Shown here one piece after another: positions 16,201-24,191 of a stretch of DNA of 41,393 bases. The stretch covers positions 1 to 41,393 of the forward strand of contig VGZG01000028.1 in NCBI GenBank assembly GCA_016872675.1, in the 5' to 3' direction. A program made the position numbers and the translations under genes. The notes beneath the pieces were generated by a model, which ran no database searches, was not told where the DNA came from, and was given only the letters and a program-made list of their open reading frames with translations. This DNA is from Planctomycetota bacterium (lineage in GTDB: Bacteria; Planctomycetota; UBA1135; UBA2386). How positions within the stretch are numbered: position 1 is the stretch's first letter; each line of letters opens with the position of its first letter.

Positions 16201-17130
16201 ATGGGCGGGGCCGCAGACGGCGGCAAGGCGAAGCCGGGTGGGCTGGGGCCACGCGGCCGTGGCCTGTTCAGTCGGCTGTTCGACGGCCTGCGCGGCGCTG
16301 CGCCGGCGCGCCGCGAAGCCGCGACCATCGCCATCGCCAGCGGCAAGGGCGGCACCGGCAAGTCGTTTCTCGCCTCGTCGCTGGCGGTGCTGCTGCATCA
16401 GAAGGGCCTGCGCACGGCCATCGTCGACTGCGACTTCGGCATGGCGTGCGACCATCTGCTGCTCGGCGTCAAACCGACCGTGACGCTGCAGCACCTGCTC
16501 GCGGGCCAGGCCACGCTCGACCAGACGCTGATCGCCACGCCGGTCGGGCCGCGGCTGTTGCCGGGCGCGTCGGGCGTGCGGCGCTTGGCCACGCCGAGCG
16601 ACAAGGAGTTGCTCGTTTTCGCGCGCGAACTCGGCGCGCTGTCGGCGCGCGAGGACGTGCTGCTGCTCGACTGCGGCGCCGGCATCGGCTCGGCAACCGT
16701 GTTGACGATGCTCGCCGCCGACCACGTTGTGCTGGTGACGCAGCCGGAGATCGCCGCGCTCGTTGACGCCTACGCGATGGTCAAGAGCCTCGCGCACCTA
16801 CGCAAGGACGCAGAGTGCCTCGTCGTCGTCAATCGCGTGCTGCAGCCGGGCCGCGGCGAGCTCGCGTTCCAGCGGCTGACCGAGGTCGCGCGCCAGCACG
16901 TCGGCGTCAAGCTGCACTACCTCGGCGAGCTGCCCGACGATGTGTCGGTGATGCAGCACCGCCTCGGCCAGTTGCCGCTCGTCGCCACCGACCCGCAGGC
17001 GCCGATGTCGCGCACGCTCGCGACGGTGGCCGAACGGCTGCGTCAGCATGGCGGCGGGCTCGTCGCGCGCGACGTCGCGGCCGAGGCCGGCGTCGAGGCG
17101 CGTTTCCGCCAGCACCGCTTGTTCCTCTAG
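16201..17130 (+). CDS. ParA/MinD (FlhG-like) P-loop ATPase
   Basis: 309 residues from the ATG at 16201, which has GAGGG 7 bases upstream; an in-frame ATG at 16183 is possible but lacks a ribosome site. Deviant Walker A SGKGGTGKS, switch I VDCDFGMACDHLLLG, Walker B-like VLLLDCGAGIG, and VLVTQPEIAALVDAYA place it in the MinD/FlhG group, which positions flagella, division or other polar machines. The N-terminal 45 residues are basic and Gly-rich, and the C-terminus lacks a clear MinD amphipathic helix. No flagellar gene is nearby. The upstream partner is an FHA-protease and the downstream convergent gene is FHA-GGDEF, so a signalling or localisation role is plausible but not proven. Confidence 0.85.
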   Translation: MGGAADGGKAKPGGLGPRGRGLFSRLFDGLRGAAPARREAATIAIASGKGGTGKSFLASSLAVLLHQKGLRTAIVDCDFGMACDHLLLGVKPTVTLQHLLAGQATLDQTLIATPVGPRLLPGASGVRRLATPSDKELLVFARELGALSAREDVLLLDCGAGIGSATVLTMLAADHVVLVTQPEIAALVDAYAMVKSLAHLRKDAECLVVVNRVLQPGRGELAFQRLTEVARQHVGVKLHYLGELPDDVSVMQHRLGQLPLVATDPQAPMSRTLATVAERLRQHGGGLVARDVAAEAGVEARFRQHRLFL

Positions 17131-17188
17131 CGGCGAACGCGGCGTCAGACGCAGGCCGTTGGAACGAGTCACCGGACGCGAGTCGCGC

Positions 17189-18097
17189 TCAGGCGCGCAC
17201 GCAGTTGCGGCCGGCGGCCTTGGCGCGGTAGAGCGCCTCGTCCGCGGCGCGCGTCAACTGCTCGACGTTGACGCCGTCGTCGGGATGCACGGCGAAGCCG
17301 ATCGAGATCGTTGGCGCGACCGTGATGTCGCAGGCCAGGATCGGCTCGTCGGCGACTGCGCGGCGCATCGCCTCGCCGAGCTCCTGCGTGAGGGCGCGGT
17401 CGGCGCGCGGCACGAACGCCGAGAACTCGTCGCCGCCGAAGCGGCTGGCCATGCCGCCGGCGCGCGCGATCAGCGCGCCGAGGCGTTTGCCGACCGTCGC
17501 GATCGACGCGGCGCCGACGAGGTGGCCGAAGGCGTCGTTGATCTTCTTCAGGCCGTCCATGTCCATCATGAAGACGGTCATGGGATCGCCGTGGCGGCGG
17601 GCCGCGAGCAGGGCGTCGTGCAGCTTCGCCTGGAAGACGCGCTGCACCGGCAGGCCGGTGAGGTCGTCGACGTTCATCAGGTGGTCCACCTGGCGGTGGA
17701 ACTCCTCCTCCAACTCGTCGTGGAAGGTGAACTTCATCACCGTCTCGCCGATCAGCAGCCGGTCGCCGTCCTGCAGCATGCGCGTGGTCACGCGGTCGAC
17801 GCCGACGACCGTGCCGTTGGTCGACTGCAGGTCGACGACCCGCCATTGGTCGGCGCCGGCGGCACGTTCGAAGCGGCAGTGCTGGCTCGAGATCAGAGCG
17901 TCGCCGGCGACGACGAGCTGGGACCGGTCAGCTCGGCGACCGAGCACCAGCACGTTCTCGTTGAGCAGGTATCGGCGGCCGACCTGGTTGCCGCGCAGCA
18001 CGACGAGAACCGGCAAGCGCCTGCCCTGGCCTTCGAGTCGCGCCGGCGCGACGTTGTAGACCGTGCGGCTGTAGTCGGGGTTGTCGGGGACTGTCAT
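17189..18097 (-). CDS. FHA-GGDEF diguanylate cyclase
   Basis: 302 residues from the ATG at 18097 (MTVPDNPDYSRTVYN). The N-terminal FHA domain is complete: VLGRRADRSQ, ISSQHCRF, VVDLQSTNGT, LQDGDRLLIG. The C-terminal GGDEF domain has DDLTGLPVQRVF, MDMDGLKKINDAFGH and an intact RFGGDEF active site, so it should make cyclic di-GMP. The inhibitory I-site RxxD just before it is RAGG, so product inhibition is probably lost. No transmembrane segment is present. It follows the symporter gene by 16 bases on the same strand and is probably cotranscribed with it. Confidence 0.9.
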   Translation of the reverse strand: MTVPDNPDYSRTVYNVAPARLEGQGRRLPVLVVLRGNQVGRRYLLNENVLVLGRRADRSQLVVAGDALISSQHCRFERAAGADQWRVVDLQSTNGTVVGVDRVTTRMLQDGDRLLIGETVMKFTFHDELEEEFHRQVDHLMNVDDLTGLPVQRVFQAKLHDALLAARRHGDPMTVFMMDMDGLKKINDAFGHLVGAASIATVGKRLGALIARAGGMASRFGGDEFSAFVPRADRALTQELGEAMRRAVADEPILACDITVAPTISIGFAVHPDDGVNVEQLTRAADEALYRAKAAGRNCVRA

Positions 18098-18113
18098 CGC
18101 AGGGTGGGGGAGA

Positions 18114-19943
18114 CTAGCCGGCGCGAGCTGCATGCGCCGCGCTCGGCGCCAGCCGCAGCATCGTCACCGCGCTCGCCGCAGCGCCGGCGAGGCATGCCGC
18201 CGCCTTGGCCCACTCGCCGAAGATCACCGCGCCGATGCCGGGCAGCGTCAGCCAGATCACGGCAGTGCCGAGCACGGCGCACAGCACGCTGCGGCCGAGG
18301 CCGCCGTCGGGCCGCACGTCCGGCGCGGCGGCGGCGATCGGGCCCCAGCCGGGGCCGTCCGGCCGGATCTTGCGGAAGAACGATACGAGCCGTTCGCGCG
18401 GCTCGGCTGGCGTCAGCGCAGTCGCCAGCAGCCAGACGACCAGCGTGCTGCCAGCGACGATCAGCGCAATGTACTGGCCGGGCAGGCGCGCGGCCGGCGG
18501 CAGGCCTTTCTCGTGCGCTTCCAGCCAGCCGGTGAAGCCGAAGTACATCGCCGCCGAGCCGACCATCGCGGCGATCTCGCTCCACGCGTTGATGCGCCAC
18601 CAGAACCAGCGCAGGATCAGCACCGCGCCGACGCCGGCGCCGAGCGCGGCCAGCAGCGCCCACGCCGCCTGCACCGACACGTCGCGCACGATCATCAACC
18701 ACGCCGCAGCGCCGCCGACCACGAGCACGAGCGCCGACGCGCCGCGCGAGGCAGCGACCAGCTGCGCGTCGCTGGCGCTCGGCTTGAGGAAGCGCTTGTA
18801 GACGTCGTTGACGAGGTAGCTGGCGCCCCAGTTCATCTGCGTGCTGATCGTCGACATGAACGCCGCGAAGAACGTCACCAGCAACAGCCCGCGCAGGCCG
18901 CTCGGGGCGAGTTCGCGGATCAGCATCGGGAAGCCTTTGCCGGGGTCGGTCTTCGGGTCGCCGTCGGTCGCCCATGTGCGCAGCTCCGGGTGCAGCGCCA
19001 GCGCCGCGAACGCGACCAGGATCCACGGCCATGGCCGCACGCAGTAGTGGGCGAGCTGGAAGAACAGCGTCGCCTTGACGGCGTCGCGTTCGCTGCGGCA
19101 CGAGGCCATGCGCTGCACGATGTAGCCGCCGCCGCCCGGCTCAGCTCCCGGGTACCACGTCGCCCACCACTGGCCGAGCACGAGCGCCAGGAACACGCCG
19201 AACGGCATCCACGCCGCCGCGCTGAAGTCCGGCACGAAGTCGAACAGCTGCGTGCCGCCGAAGTTGGTCTGCGCCTTCTGCTGCAGCGCCTCGACGCCGC
19301 CGACGTGGTCGACAGCGACGACGGCGAACAGTACGCAGCCGACCATTGCCAGCACGAACTGCACGGCGTCAGTCACGGCGACGCCCCACATGCCGGAGAC
19401 GGCGCTGTAGACGCCGGTGACGCCGAGCATGGCGACGACGACCCAGAAGTCCTGCGTGCTGCCGGGCTCCAGGTCGGTGAACACCGTCTGGCGCAGCACC
19501 GACACCATCGCCTGCGTCACCCAGCCGATGACGATCGCGTTGACCAGCACGGCCATGTAGACGGCCCGCAGGCCGCGTAGGAACGCCGCCGGCCTGCCGG
19601 CGTAGCGCAGCTCGATCAGCTCGACGTCGGTCAGCACCTCGGCGCGCCGCCACAGCTTGGCGAACACGAACACGGTCAACATTCCGCCGAACGCGAAGGC
19701 CCACCAGAACCAATTGCCGGCGAGGCCGTTCTCGGCGATCAGGCCGGTGACGGCCAGCGGCGTGTCGGCGGCGAATGTCGTCGCCACCATCGACGTGCCG
19801 GCGATCCACCACGGCAGGTTGCGGCCGGAGACGAAGAACTCGACGAAGCTCGAGCTCGCCTTGCCCTTGAACCACAGCCCGATGCCGAGGCTCACCGCGA
19901 AGTAGCCGACGAGGATGCTCCAGTCGATGCCGCTGAGTTCCAT
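18114..19943 (-). CDS. sodium:solute symporter (SSS) family transporter
   Basis: 609 residues from the ATG at 19943 (MELSGIDWSILVGYFAVSLG). At least 12-13 hydrophobic helices are visible. Typical SSS motifs: SSSFVEFFVSGRNLPWW, AADTPLAVTGLI, YSAVSGMWGVAVTDAVQF and the sodium-site helix FFAAFMSTISTQMNWGAS followed by YLVNDVYKRF. It imports a small solute with sodium; the substrate (sugar, amino acid or carboxylate) cannot be told. The C-terminal part (about 500-609) carries two extra helices. No sensor domain is fused, but the downstream FHA-GGDEF gene suggests coupling of uptake to c-di-GMP signalling. Reading upstream of 19943 gives only Arg-rich antisense sequence. Confidence 0.9.
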   Translation of the reverse strand: MELSGIDWSILVGYFAVSLGIGLWFKGKASSSFVEFFVSGRNLPWWIAGTSMVATTFAADTPLAVTGLIAENGLAGNWFWWAFAFGGMLTVFVFAKLWRRAEVLTDVELIELRYAGRPAAFLRGLRAVYMAVLVNAIVIGWVTQAMVSVLRQTVFTDLEPGSTQDFWVVVAMLGVTGVYSAVSGMWGVAVTDAVQFVLAMVGCVLFAVVAVDHVGGVEALQQKAQTNFGGTQLFDFVPDFSAAAWMPFGVFLALVLGQWWATWYPGAEPGGGGYIVQRMASCRSERDAVKATLFFQLAHYCVRPWPWILVAFAALALHPELRTWATDGDPKTDPGKGFPMLIRELAPSGLRGLLLVTFFAAFMSTISTQMNWGASYLVNDVYKRFLKPSASDAQLVAASRGASALVLVVGGAAAWLMIVRDVSVQAAWALLAALGAGVGAVLILRWFWWRINAWSEIAAMVGSAAMYFGFTGWLEAHEKGLPPAARLPGQYIALIVAGSTLVVWLLATALTPAEPRERLVSFFRKIRPDGPGWGPIAAAAPDVRPDGGLGRSVLCAVLGTAVIWLTLPGIGAVIFGEWAKAAACLAGAAASAVTMLRLAPSAAHAARAG

Positions 19944-20040
19944 GGCGGGGGATGTTGCGCGGCGAACCGGCGATGCGCCACGACGGCGCGCCCATTCAGT
20001 CCGCGCGCGTCCCGCGCTTGATCGCTGCGGGCGCGGCGGA

Positions 20041-20046
20041 TAGCCA
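20041..20046 (+). promoter_or_regulatory. putative -10 element TAGCCA of the ferredoxin gene
   Basis: TAGCCA ends 6 bases before the ATG at 20053. The intervening AGAAGCC could also be a weak ribosome site, so this is less certain than the other sites. Confidence 0.25.
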
Positions 20047-20052
20047 GAAGCC

Positions 20053-20355
20053 ATGGACCTCGTCGAGGTGCGCTTCGTTGGCCCGGACAAGACCGTCTTC
20101 GTGCAGCCCGGCACGACGCTGCTCGCGGCGGCCGAGCTGGCCGGCGTCGACGTGATGACCGGCTGCACGCGCGGCATGTGCGGCACCGACGCCGCGACGG
20201 TCGTCGGCGACCGGCCCGACGCGCTGCACGACGCCGCCGAACCGGAGCGCGGCACGCTCGATCGGATGGGGCTGGGCGGCGGCTGCCGCCTGCTGTGCTC
20301 GGCCAAGGTCCGCTGCGGTCGCGTCGAAGTGCGCGGCGACGCTGTGCTCGGCTGA
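20053..20355 (+). CDS. [2Fe-2S] ferredoxin-like protein with an Asp in place of the third cysteine
   Basis: 100 residues, the size of a plant-type ferredoxin. A beta-grasp start (VEVRFVGPDKTVFVQPGTTL) leads to TGCTRGMCGTDAATVV. Cys38 and Cys43 match the first two ligands of C-x4-C-x2-C-xn-C, but the third position is Asp46. The fourth ligand matches Cys82 in GCRLLC, with two extra cysteines (78 and 88) nearby. It would be a soluble electron carrier if a cluster is bound; Asp ligation or use of Cys78 is possible. No oxygenase or reductase partner is adjacent: upstream is the divergent symporter, and the next gene (a methyltransferase) follows by about 75 bases. Confidence 0.82.
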   Translation: MDLVEVRFVGPDKTVFVQPGTTLLAAAELAGVDVMTGCTRGMCGTDAATVVGDRPDALHDAAEPERGTLDRMGLGGGCRLLCSAKVRCGRVEVRGDAVLG

Positions 20356-20429
20356 CCGCCGCGCGCCCGCCGTGTCGTCGCCGGCGTGTTCCCGGCGTGG
20401 GTCGGCCAAGTGCGGATGGGGCGAGTCTT

Positions 20430-21092
20430 GTGCCGCCCCGAGTCGACGGGCACATTTTCGATGTGCCGCCTTACATCGCCGCCGCCGCCGGCTCCAACCA
20501 GCCGCTCCGTGAAAGCATCGGCTTCTTCGGCCGGTTCCTGCGCAACCCGACCCAGATCGGCGCCGTGCTGCCGAGCAGCCGGTATCTGTCGCGCGCGCTC
20601 GTCGGCCGGCTCGATCTCGCGCCCGGCCAAGCGGTCGTCGAGTTCGGCCCGGGCACCGGACCGGCGACGGCCGTGCTGCACGAGCTACTGCCCAAGGGCG
20701 TGCACTACCTGGGCATCGAGCTCGACGAGGGCTTCCACGGCCTGCTGACGCGGCGTTTCCCGACGCTGCAATTCGTCAACGGCTCGGCCGCCGATCTGCG
20801 CGCGATCCTGGCCGACCGCGGGTTGCCGGCGCCGTCGCGCATCGTGTCGGGCTTGCCGTTCGCGAGCCTGCCGCCGAAGGCGCACGACGACATCGTCAGC
20901 GCCGTCGTCTGGGCGCTGCGCCAGACCGGCGGCGAGTTCCGCACCTTCCAGTACGTGCACGCGTACGGCATGCGGACGGCGCGGCGCTTCCGCGCGATGA
21001 TGCAGGAGCGCTTCGCCGGCTTCGAGCGCATTGGCCCGACCATACGCAACGTCCCGCCAGCATTCGTGCTGCGCTACTGGGACGCGAAGTAG
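20430..21092 (+). CDS. class I SAM-dependent methyltransferase (phospholipid methyltransferase-like)
   Basis: About 220 residues. The start is uncertain: GTG at 20430 has GGATGGGG upstream, and GTG at 20463 is an alternative. The N-terminus FGRFLRNPTQIGAVLPSS is followed by motif I VVEFGPGTGPAT, the acidic residue YLGIELDE, and IVSGLPFASLPP. This set is typical of PmtA-like phosphatidylethanolamine N-methyltransferases and related rRNA-dimethylase-like proteins. The C-terminus (NVPPAFVLRYWDAK) also fits that group. Methylation of a membrane phospholipid is the most likely role, but the substrate is not proven by the sequence. It converges on a small membrane-protein gene. Confidence 0.8.
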   Translation: MPPRVDGHIFDVPPYIAAAAGSNQPLRESIGFFGRFLRNPTQIGAVLPSSRYLSRALVGRLDLAPGQAVVEFGPGTGPATAVLHELLPKGVHYLGIELDEGFHGLLTRRFPTLQFVNGSAADLRAILADRGLPAPSRIVSGLPFASLPPKAHDDIVSAVVWALRQTGGEFRTFQYVHAYGMRTARRFRAMMQERFAGFERIGPTIRNVPPAFVLRYWDAK

Positions 21093-21114
21093 CGGCTGCT
21101 GCCGCCGCTGCGCG

Positions 21115-21402
21115 TCAGCGCGGCAGCGAGCGCCGCGCGCGCGCGTCGTCGGTCAGGGCGTCGACGTGCGCCTGCAGGCGGTCGACCTTGGCTTCGAGCG
21201 CGCGGATGCGTGCCTGCGCGCCCTTGCCGTGGTGCCACGCGGCGAGCGCGACCCACGCGAGGCCGAGCACGAACGACACCACGCCGATGCGCGGCGAGTT
21301 CCACAGCGGCAGCTTCTGCGCGGCGACGTGCTCGACGAACAGCGCGATGACGAGCAGCGCTGCCATGCGCAGGTGGAAGGACGTGTCGTCGGGGAAGCGC
21401 AT
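21115..21402 (-). CDS. small membrane protein with C-terminal coiled coil
   Basis: 95 residues, family not recognised. Residues 12-29 look like a signal peptide or first membrane helix ending VAAQ. A second hydrophobic helix follows (IGVVSFVLGLAWVALAAW), then a charged heptad-like tail (RIRALEAKVDRLQAHVDAL) ending in Arg-rich residues. The tail probably forms a coiled coil on the cytoplasmic side. It sits between the convergent methyltransferase gene and the divergent leuS gene. The consistent membrane/coiled-coil organisation makes it a believable gene, but no function can be given. Confidence 0.6.
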   Translation of the reverse strand: MRFPDDTSFHLRMAALLVIALFVEHVAAQKLPLWNSPRIGVVSFVLGLAWVALAAWHHGKGAQARIRALEAKVDRLQAHVDALTDDARARRSLPR

Positions 21403-21539
21403 GGGCGTCGGTGGGGGGGCTGGCGGGCCACTTTTGCCGCCGCCGCCGGCGATGCAAGCGCGGATCCCGCCGCGGCCGCTGCTGCGCCGTTCTCCGGCCG
21501 CCGCCGCTCGGGCATACTCCTCGCCCGCGGATTCCGCCC

Positions 21540-24155
21540 ATGACCGAGCCGAAGAAGCAGACGTACGATCCTGCGACGATCGAACCCAAGTGGCAGCAGT
21601 TCTGGCTGGCCAACAAGGTGTTCAAGACGCCGAACCCGGGCGACCCCTGCTTCGATCCCAAGCGCCCGAAGTTCTACGCGCTCGACATGTTCCCGTACCC
21701 GTCGGCGGCCGGCCTGCACGTCGGCCACCCCGAGGGCTACACGGCGACCGACATCGTCTCGCGCTACAAGCGGGCCAAGGGCTGCAACGTGCTGCACCCG
21801 ATGGGCTGGGACGCCTTCGGCCTGCCGGCCGAGCAGTACGCGATCCAGACCAACACGCACCCGGCGAAGACGACCGAGCAGAACGTCGCGACGTTCCGCC
21901 GCCAGCTGCAGCGCCTGGGCTTCTCGTACGACTGGGACCGCGAGATCAGCACCGCGGACCCGAAGTACTTCCGGTGGACGCAGTGGATCTGGAAGCAGTT
22001 GCACCAGCGCGGGCTGGCCTACGAGAGCAACGCGCCGGTGTGGTGGTGCGAGGAACTCGGCACCGTGCTCGCCAACGACGAGGTCATCAACGGCCGCAGC
22101 GAGCGCGGCGACCACCCGTGCGAGCGCCGGCCGCTGCGCCAGTGGGTGCTCAAGATCACCGAGTACGCCGAGCGCCTGATCACGGACCTCGACGGCCTCG
22201 ACTGGACCGAGTCGCTCAAGACGATGCAGCGCGAGTGGATCGGCCGCAGCGAGGGCGCCGAGATCGACTTCGACGTCGAGGGGGCCGGCGCGCGCATCCG
22301 CGTGTTCACCACGCGCCCGGACACGCTGTTTGGCGCGTCGTTCATGGTGCTGTCGCCCGAGCACCCGCTGGTAGCGCAGATCACCACGCCAGCACAGCGC
22401 GACGCCGTCGCCGCCTACCAGCGCGCCGCAGCGGCCAAGAGCGAGCTCGAGCGCACCGACCTCGCCAAGGACAAGTCCGGCGTGTTCACCGGCGCGTACG
22501 CGCGCAACCCGCTGTTCGCCGCCGCCGACCCGCGCGGCCGTCTGCCGGTGTGGATCGCCGACTACGTGATCGTCACCTACGGCACCGGCGCGATCATGGC
22601 GGTGCCCGCCGGCGACGAACGCGACTTCGCGTTCGCGCGGCAGTTCGGCCTGCCGATCCCGGGCATCTTCGCGCCGAGCACCGGCGACGCCGAGCGCGAC
22701 GCGCGCATCGCCGCGGGCCAGGAGTGCCACAGCGACGACGCGCCGTTCGGGCCGCAGAACGACAACGGCACGCTGTCGCTCGCGGGCTTGGGCATGGCGG
22801 CGGCCAAGCGCAAGGTGATCGACTGGCTGGTGGCGCAGGGCCGCGGCCAGGCGAAGGTGACCTACAAGCTGCGCGACTGGCTGTTCTCGCGCCAGCGTTA
22901 CTGGGGCGAGCCGTTCCCGGTGCTGCACACGCAGGACGGCGTCGAACTGGTGCCCGACGACCAGCTGCCCGTGACGCTGCCGCACATGGACGACTTCCAG
23001 CCCGGCGGCGTGCCGGAGTCGCCGCTGATCCGCGCCAAGGAGTGGGTGGCGACCAAGGATGGCTTGGGCCGGCCAGCGCAGCGCGAGATCAACACCATGC
23101 CCGGCGCCGCCGGGTCGAGTTGGTACTTCCTGCGCTTCTGCGACCCGCACAACGACAAGGAGTTCTGCGGCAAGGCGGCGAGCGACTATTGGTTGCCGGT
23201 CGACCTCTACGTCGGCGGCACCGAGCACGCGGTCGGCCACCTGCTGTACTCGCGCTTCTGGACCAAGGCGCTGCACGACCAGGGCTGCGTCGGCGTCGTC
23301 GAGCCGTTTAAGAAGCTCTACAACCAGGGCATGATCCAGGCGTTCGCGTACGAGGACGCGCGCGGCGCCATCGTGCCGAAGAAGGACACGCGCGAGGACG
23401 GTGACAAGGTCGTCCACGCTGTCACCGGCGAGACGCTCAAGCCGATCGTCACCAAGATGAGCAAGCGCTACGGCAACGTCGTCAACCCCGACGACGTCGT
23501 CGGCGAGTACGGCGCCGATACGCTGCGCCTGTACGAGATGTACATGGGGCCGCTCGCGGACAGCAAGCCGTGGAACCCCAAGGACGTGCCCGGCGTGCAC
23601 CGCTTCCTGCAGCGCAGCTGGCGCCTCGCGGTGCCCGAGTTCCCCGAGAACGGCCCGCTGCACGCGCACCTGCGGCAGGACCGCGCCGACGACCCCGAGC
23701 TGGCGAAGGCGCTGCACCGCACGATCCACAAGGTCGAGGGCGACATCGAGCGCATGGCGTTCAACACCGCGATCGCGGCGATGATGATCTTCGTCAACGA
23801 CGCGACCAAGGCGATGGACAAGCTGAGCCGCAGCCAACTGCTGCGCTTCGCGCAACTGCTGCAGCCGTTTGCACCGCACGTCGCCGAGGAGCTGTGGGAG
23901 CGCCTCGGCGGCCAGGGGTGGCTGGCCTACGCGCCGTGGCCCCAGGTCGACAAGCGCCTGCTCGTCGACGACGAGATCGAGGTCGCCGTGCAGGTGCTCG
24001 GCAAGGTGCGCGGCCACGCCAAGGTGCCCAACGGCGCGCCCAACGACGTCGTGCTGGCGGCGGCGCGCGTCGCGGTCGCGGCGTGGCTCGACGGCAAGGC
24101 GGTCGTCAAGGAGATCGTCGTGCCGGGCAAGCTGGTCAACTTCGTCGTGAAGTGA
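21540..24155 (+). CDS. leuS: leucyl-tRNA synthetase
   Basis: 871 residues, normal for bacterial LeuRS. It charges tRNA-Leu in the cytoplasm. Class I signatures: HVGH at about 60-63 (GLHVGHPEGYTATD) and KMSKR at 639-643, where the usual final Ser is Arg. The CP1 editing domain is present (TRPDTLFGASFMVLSPEHPL, GTGAIMAVPAGDERDFAFA), keeping the catalytic aspartate region though the common AHD is AGD. LYVGGTEHAVGHLLYSRFW and SSWYFLRFCDP are standard. The start MTEPKKQTYDPATIE matches family N-termini. A possible -10 element CATACT lies at 21513-21518. The gene converges on the antiporter across a GC-rich hairpin. Confidence 0.97.
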   Translation: MTEPKKQTYDPATIEPKWQQFWLANKVFKTPNPGDPCFDPKRPKFYALDMFPYPSAAGLHVGHPEGYTATDIVSRYKRAKGCNVLHPMGWDAFGLPAEQYAIQTNTHPAKTTEQNVATFRRQLQRLGFSYDWDREISTADPKYFRWTQWIWKQLHQRGLAYESNAPVWWCEELGTVLANDEVINGRSERGDHPCERRPLRQWVLKITEYAERLITDLDGLDWTESLKTMQREWIGRSEGAEIDFDVEGAGARIRVFTTRPDTLFGASFMVLSPEHPLVAQITTPAQRDAVAAYQRAAAAKSELERTDLAKDKSGVFTGAYARNPLFAAADPRGRLPVWIADYVIVTYGTGAIMAVPAGDERDFAFARQFGLPIPGIFAPSTGDAERDARIAAGQECHSDDAPFGPQNDNGTLSLAGLGMAAAKRKVIDWLVAQGRGQAKVTYKLRDWLFSRQRYWGEPFPVLHTQDGVELVPDDQLPVTLPHMDDFQPGGVPESPLIRAKEWVATKDGLGRPAQREINTMPGAAGSSWYFLRFCDPHNDKEFCGKAASDYWLPVDLYVGGTEHAVGHLLYSRFWTKALHDQGCVGVVEPFKKLYNQGMIQAFAYEDARGAIVPKKDTREDGDKVVHAVTGETLKPIVTKMSKRYGNVVNPDDVVGEYGADTLRLYEMYMGPLADSKPWNPKDVPGVHRFLQRSWRLAVPEFPENGPLHAHLRQDRADDPELAKALHRTIHKVEGDIERMAFNTAIAAMMIFVNDATKAMDKLSRSQLLRFAQLLQPFAPHVAEELWERLGGQGWLAYAPWPQVDKRLLVDDEIEVAVQVLGKVRGHAKVPNGAPNDVVLAAARVAVAAWLDGKAVVKEIVVPGKLVNFVVK

Positions 24156-24164
24156 CCGAGCGTT

Positions 24165-24183
24165 GGCGCGGCGCTGTCGCGCC
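24165..24183. terminator. possible bidirectional hairpin between leuS and the antiporter gene
   Basis: GGCGCG (24165-24170) and CGCGCC (24178-24183) form a perfect 6-bp stem with a 7-base loop in the 36-base gap between two convergent stops. There is no T-run, so terminator activity is uncertain. Confidence 0.35.
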
Positions 24184-24191
24184 CCGCCGCC

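Noticed and set aside
17142-17152. Palindrome GCGTCAGACGC between the ParA and FHA-GGDEF genes
   Set aside because: Too short and without a loop to be a terminator, and there is no promoter nearby for an operator role between two convergent stops.
21153-24017. Very long open frame antisense to leuS
   Set aside because: It mirrors the codon structure of leuS, is rich in Arg, Ala, Val and His, and shows no family motif. Long antisense frames are expected at about 70% G+C.
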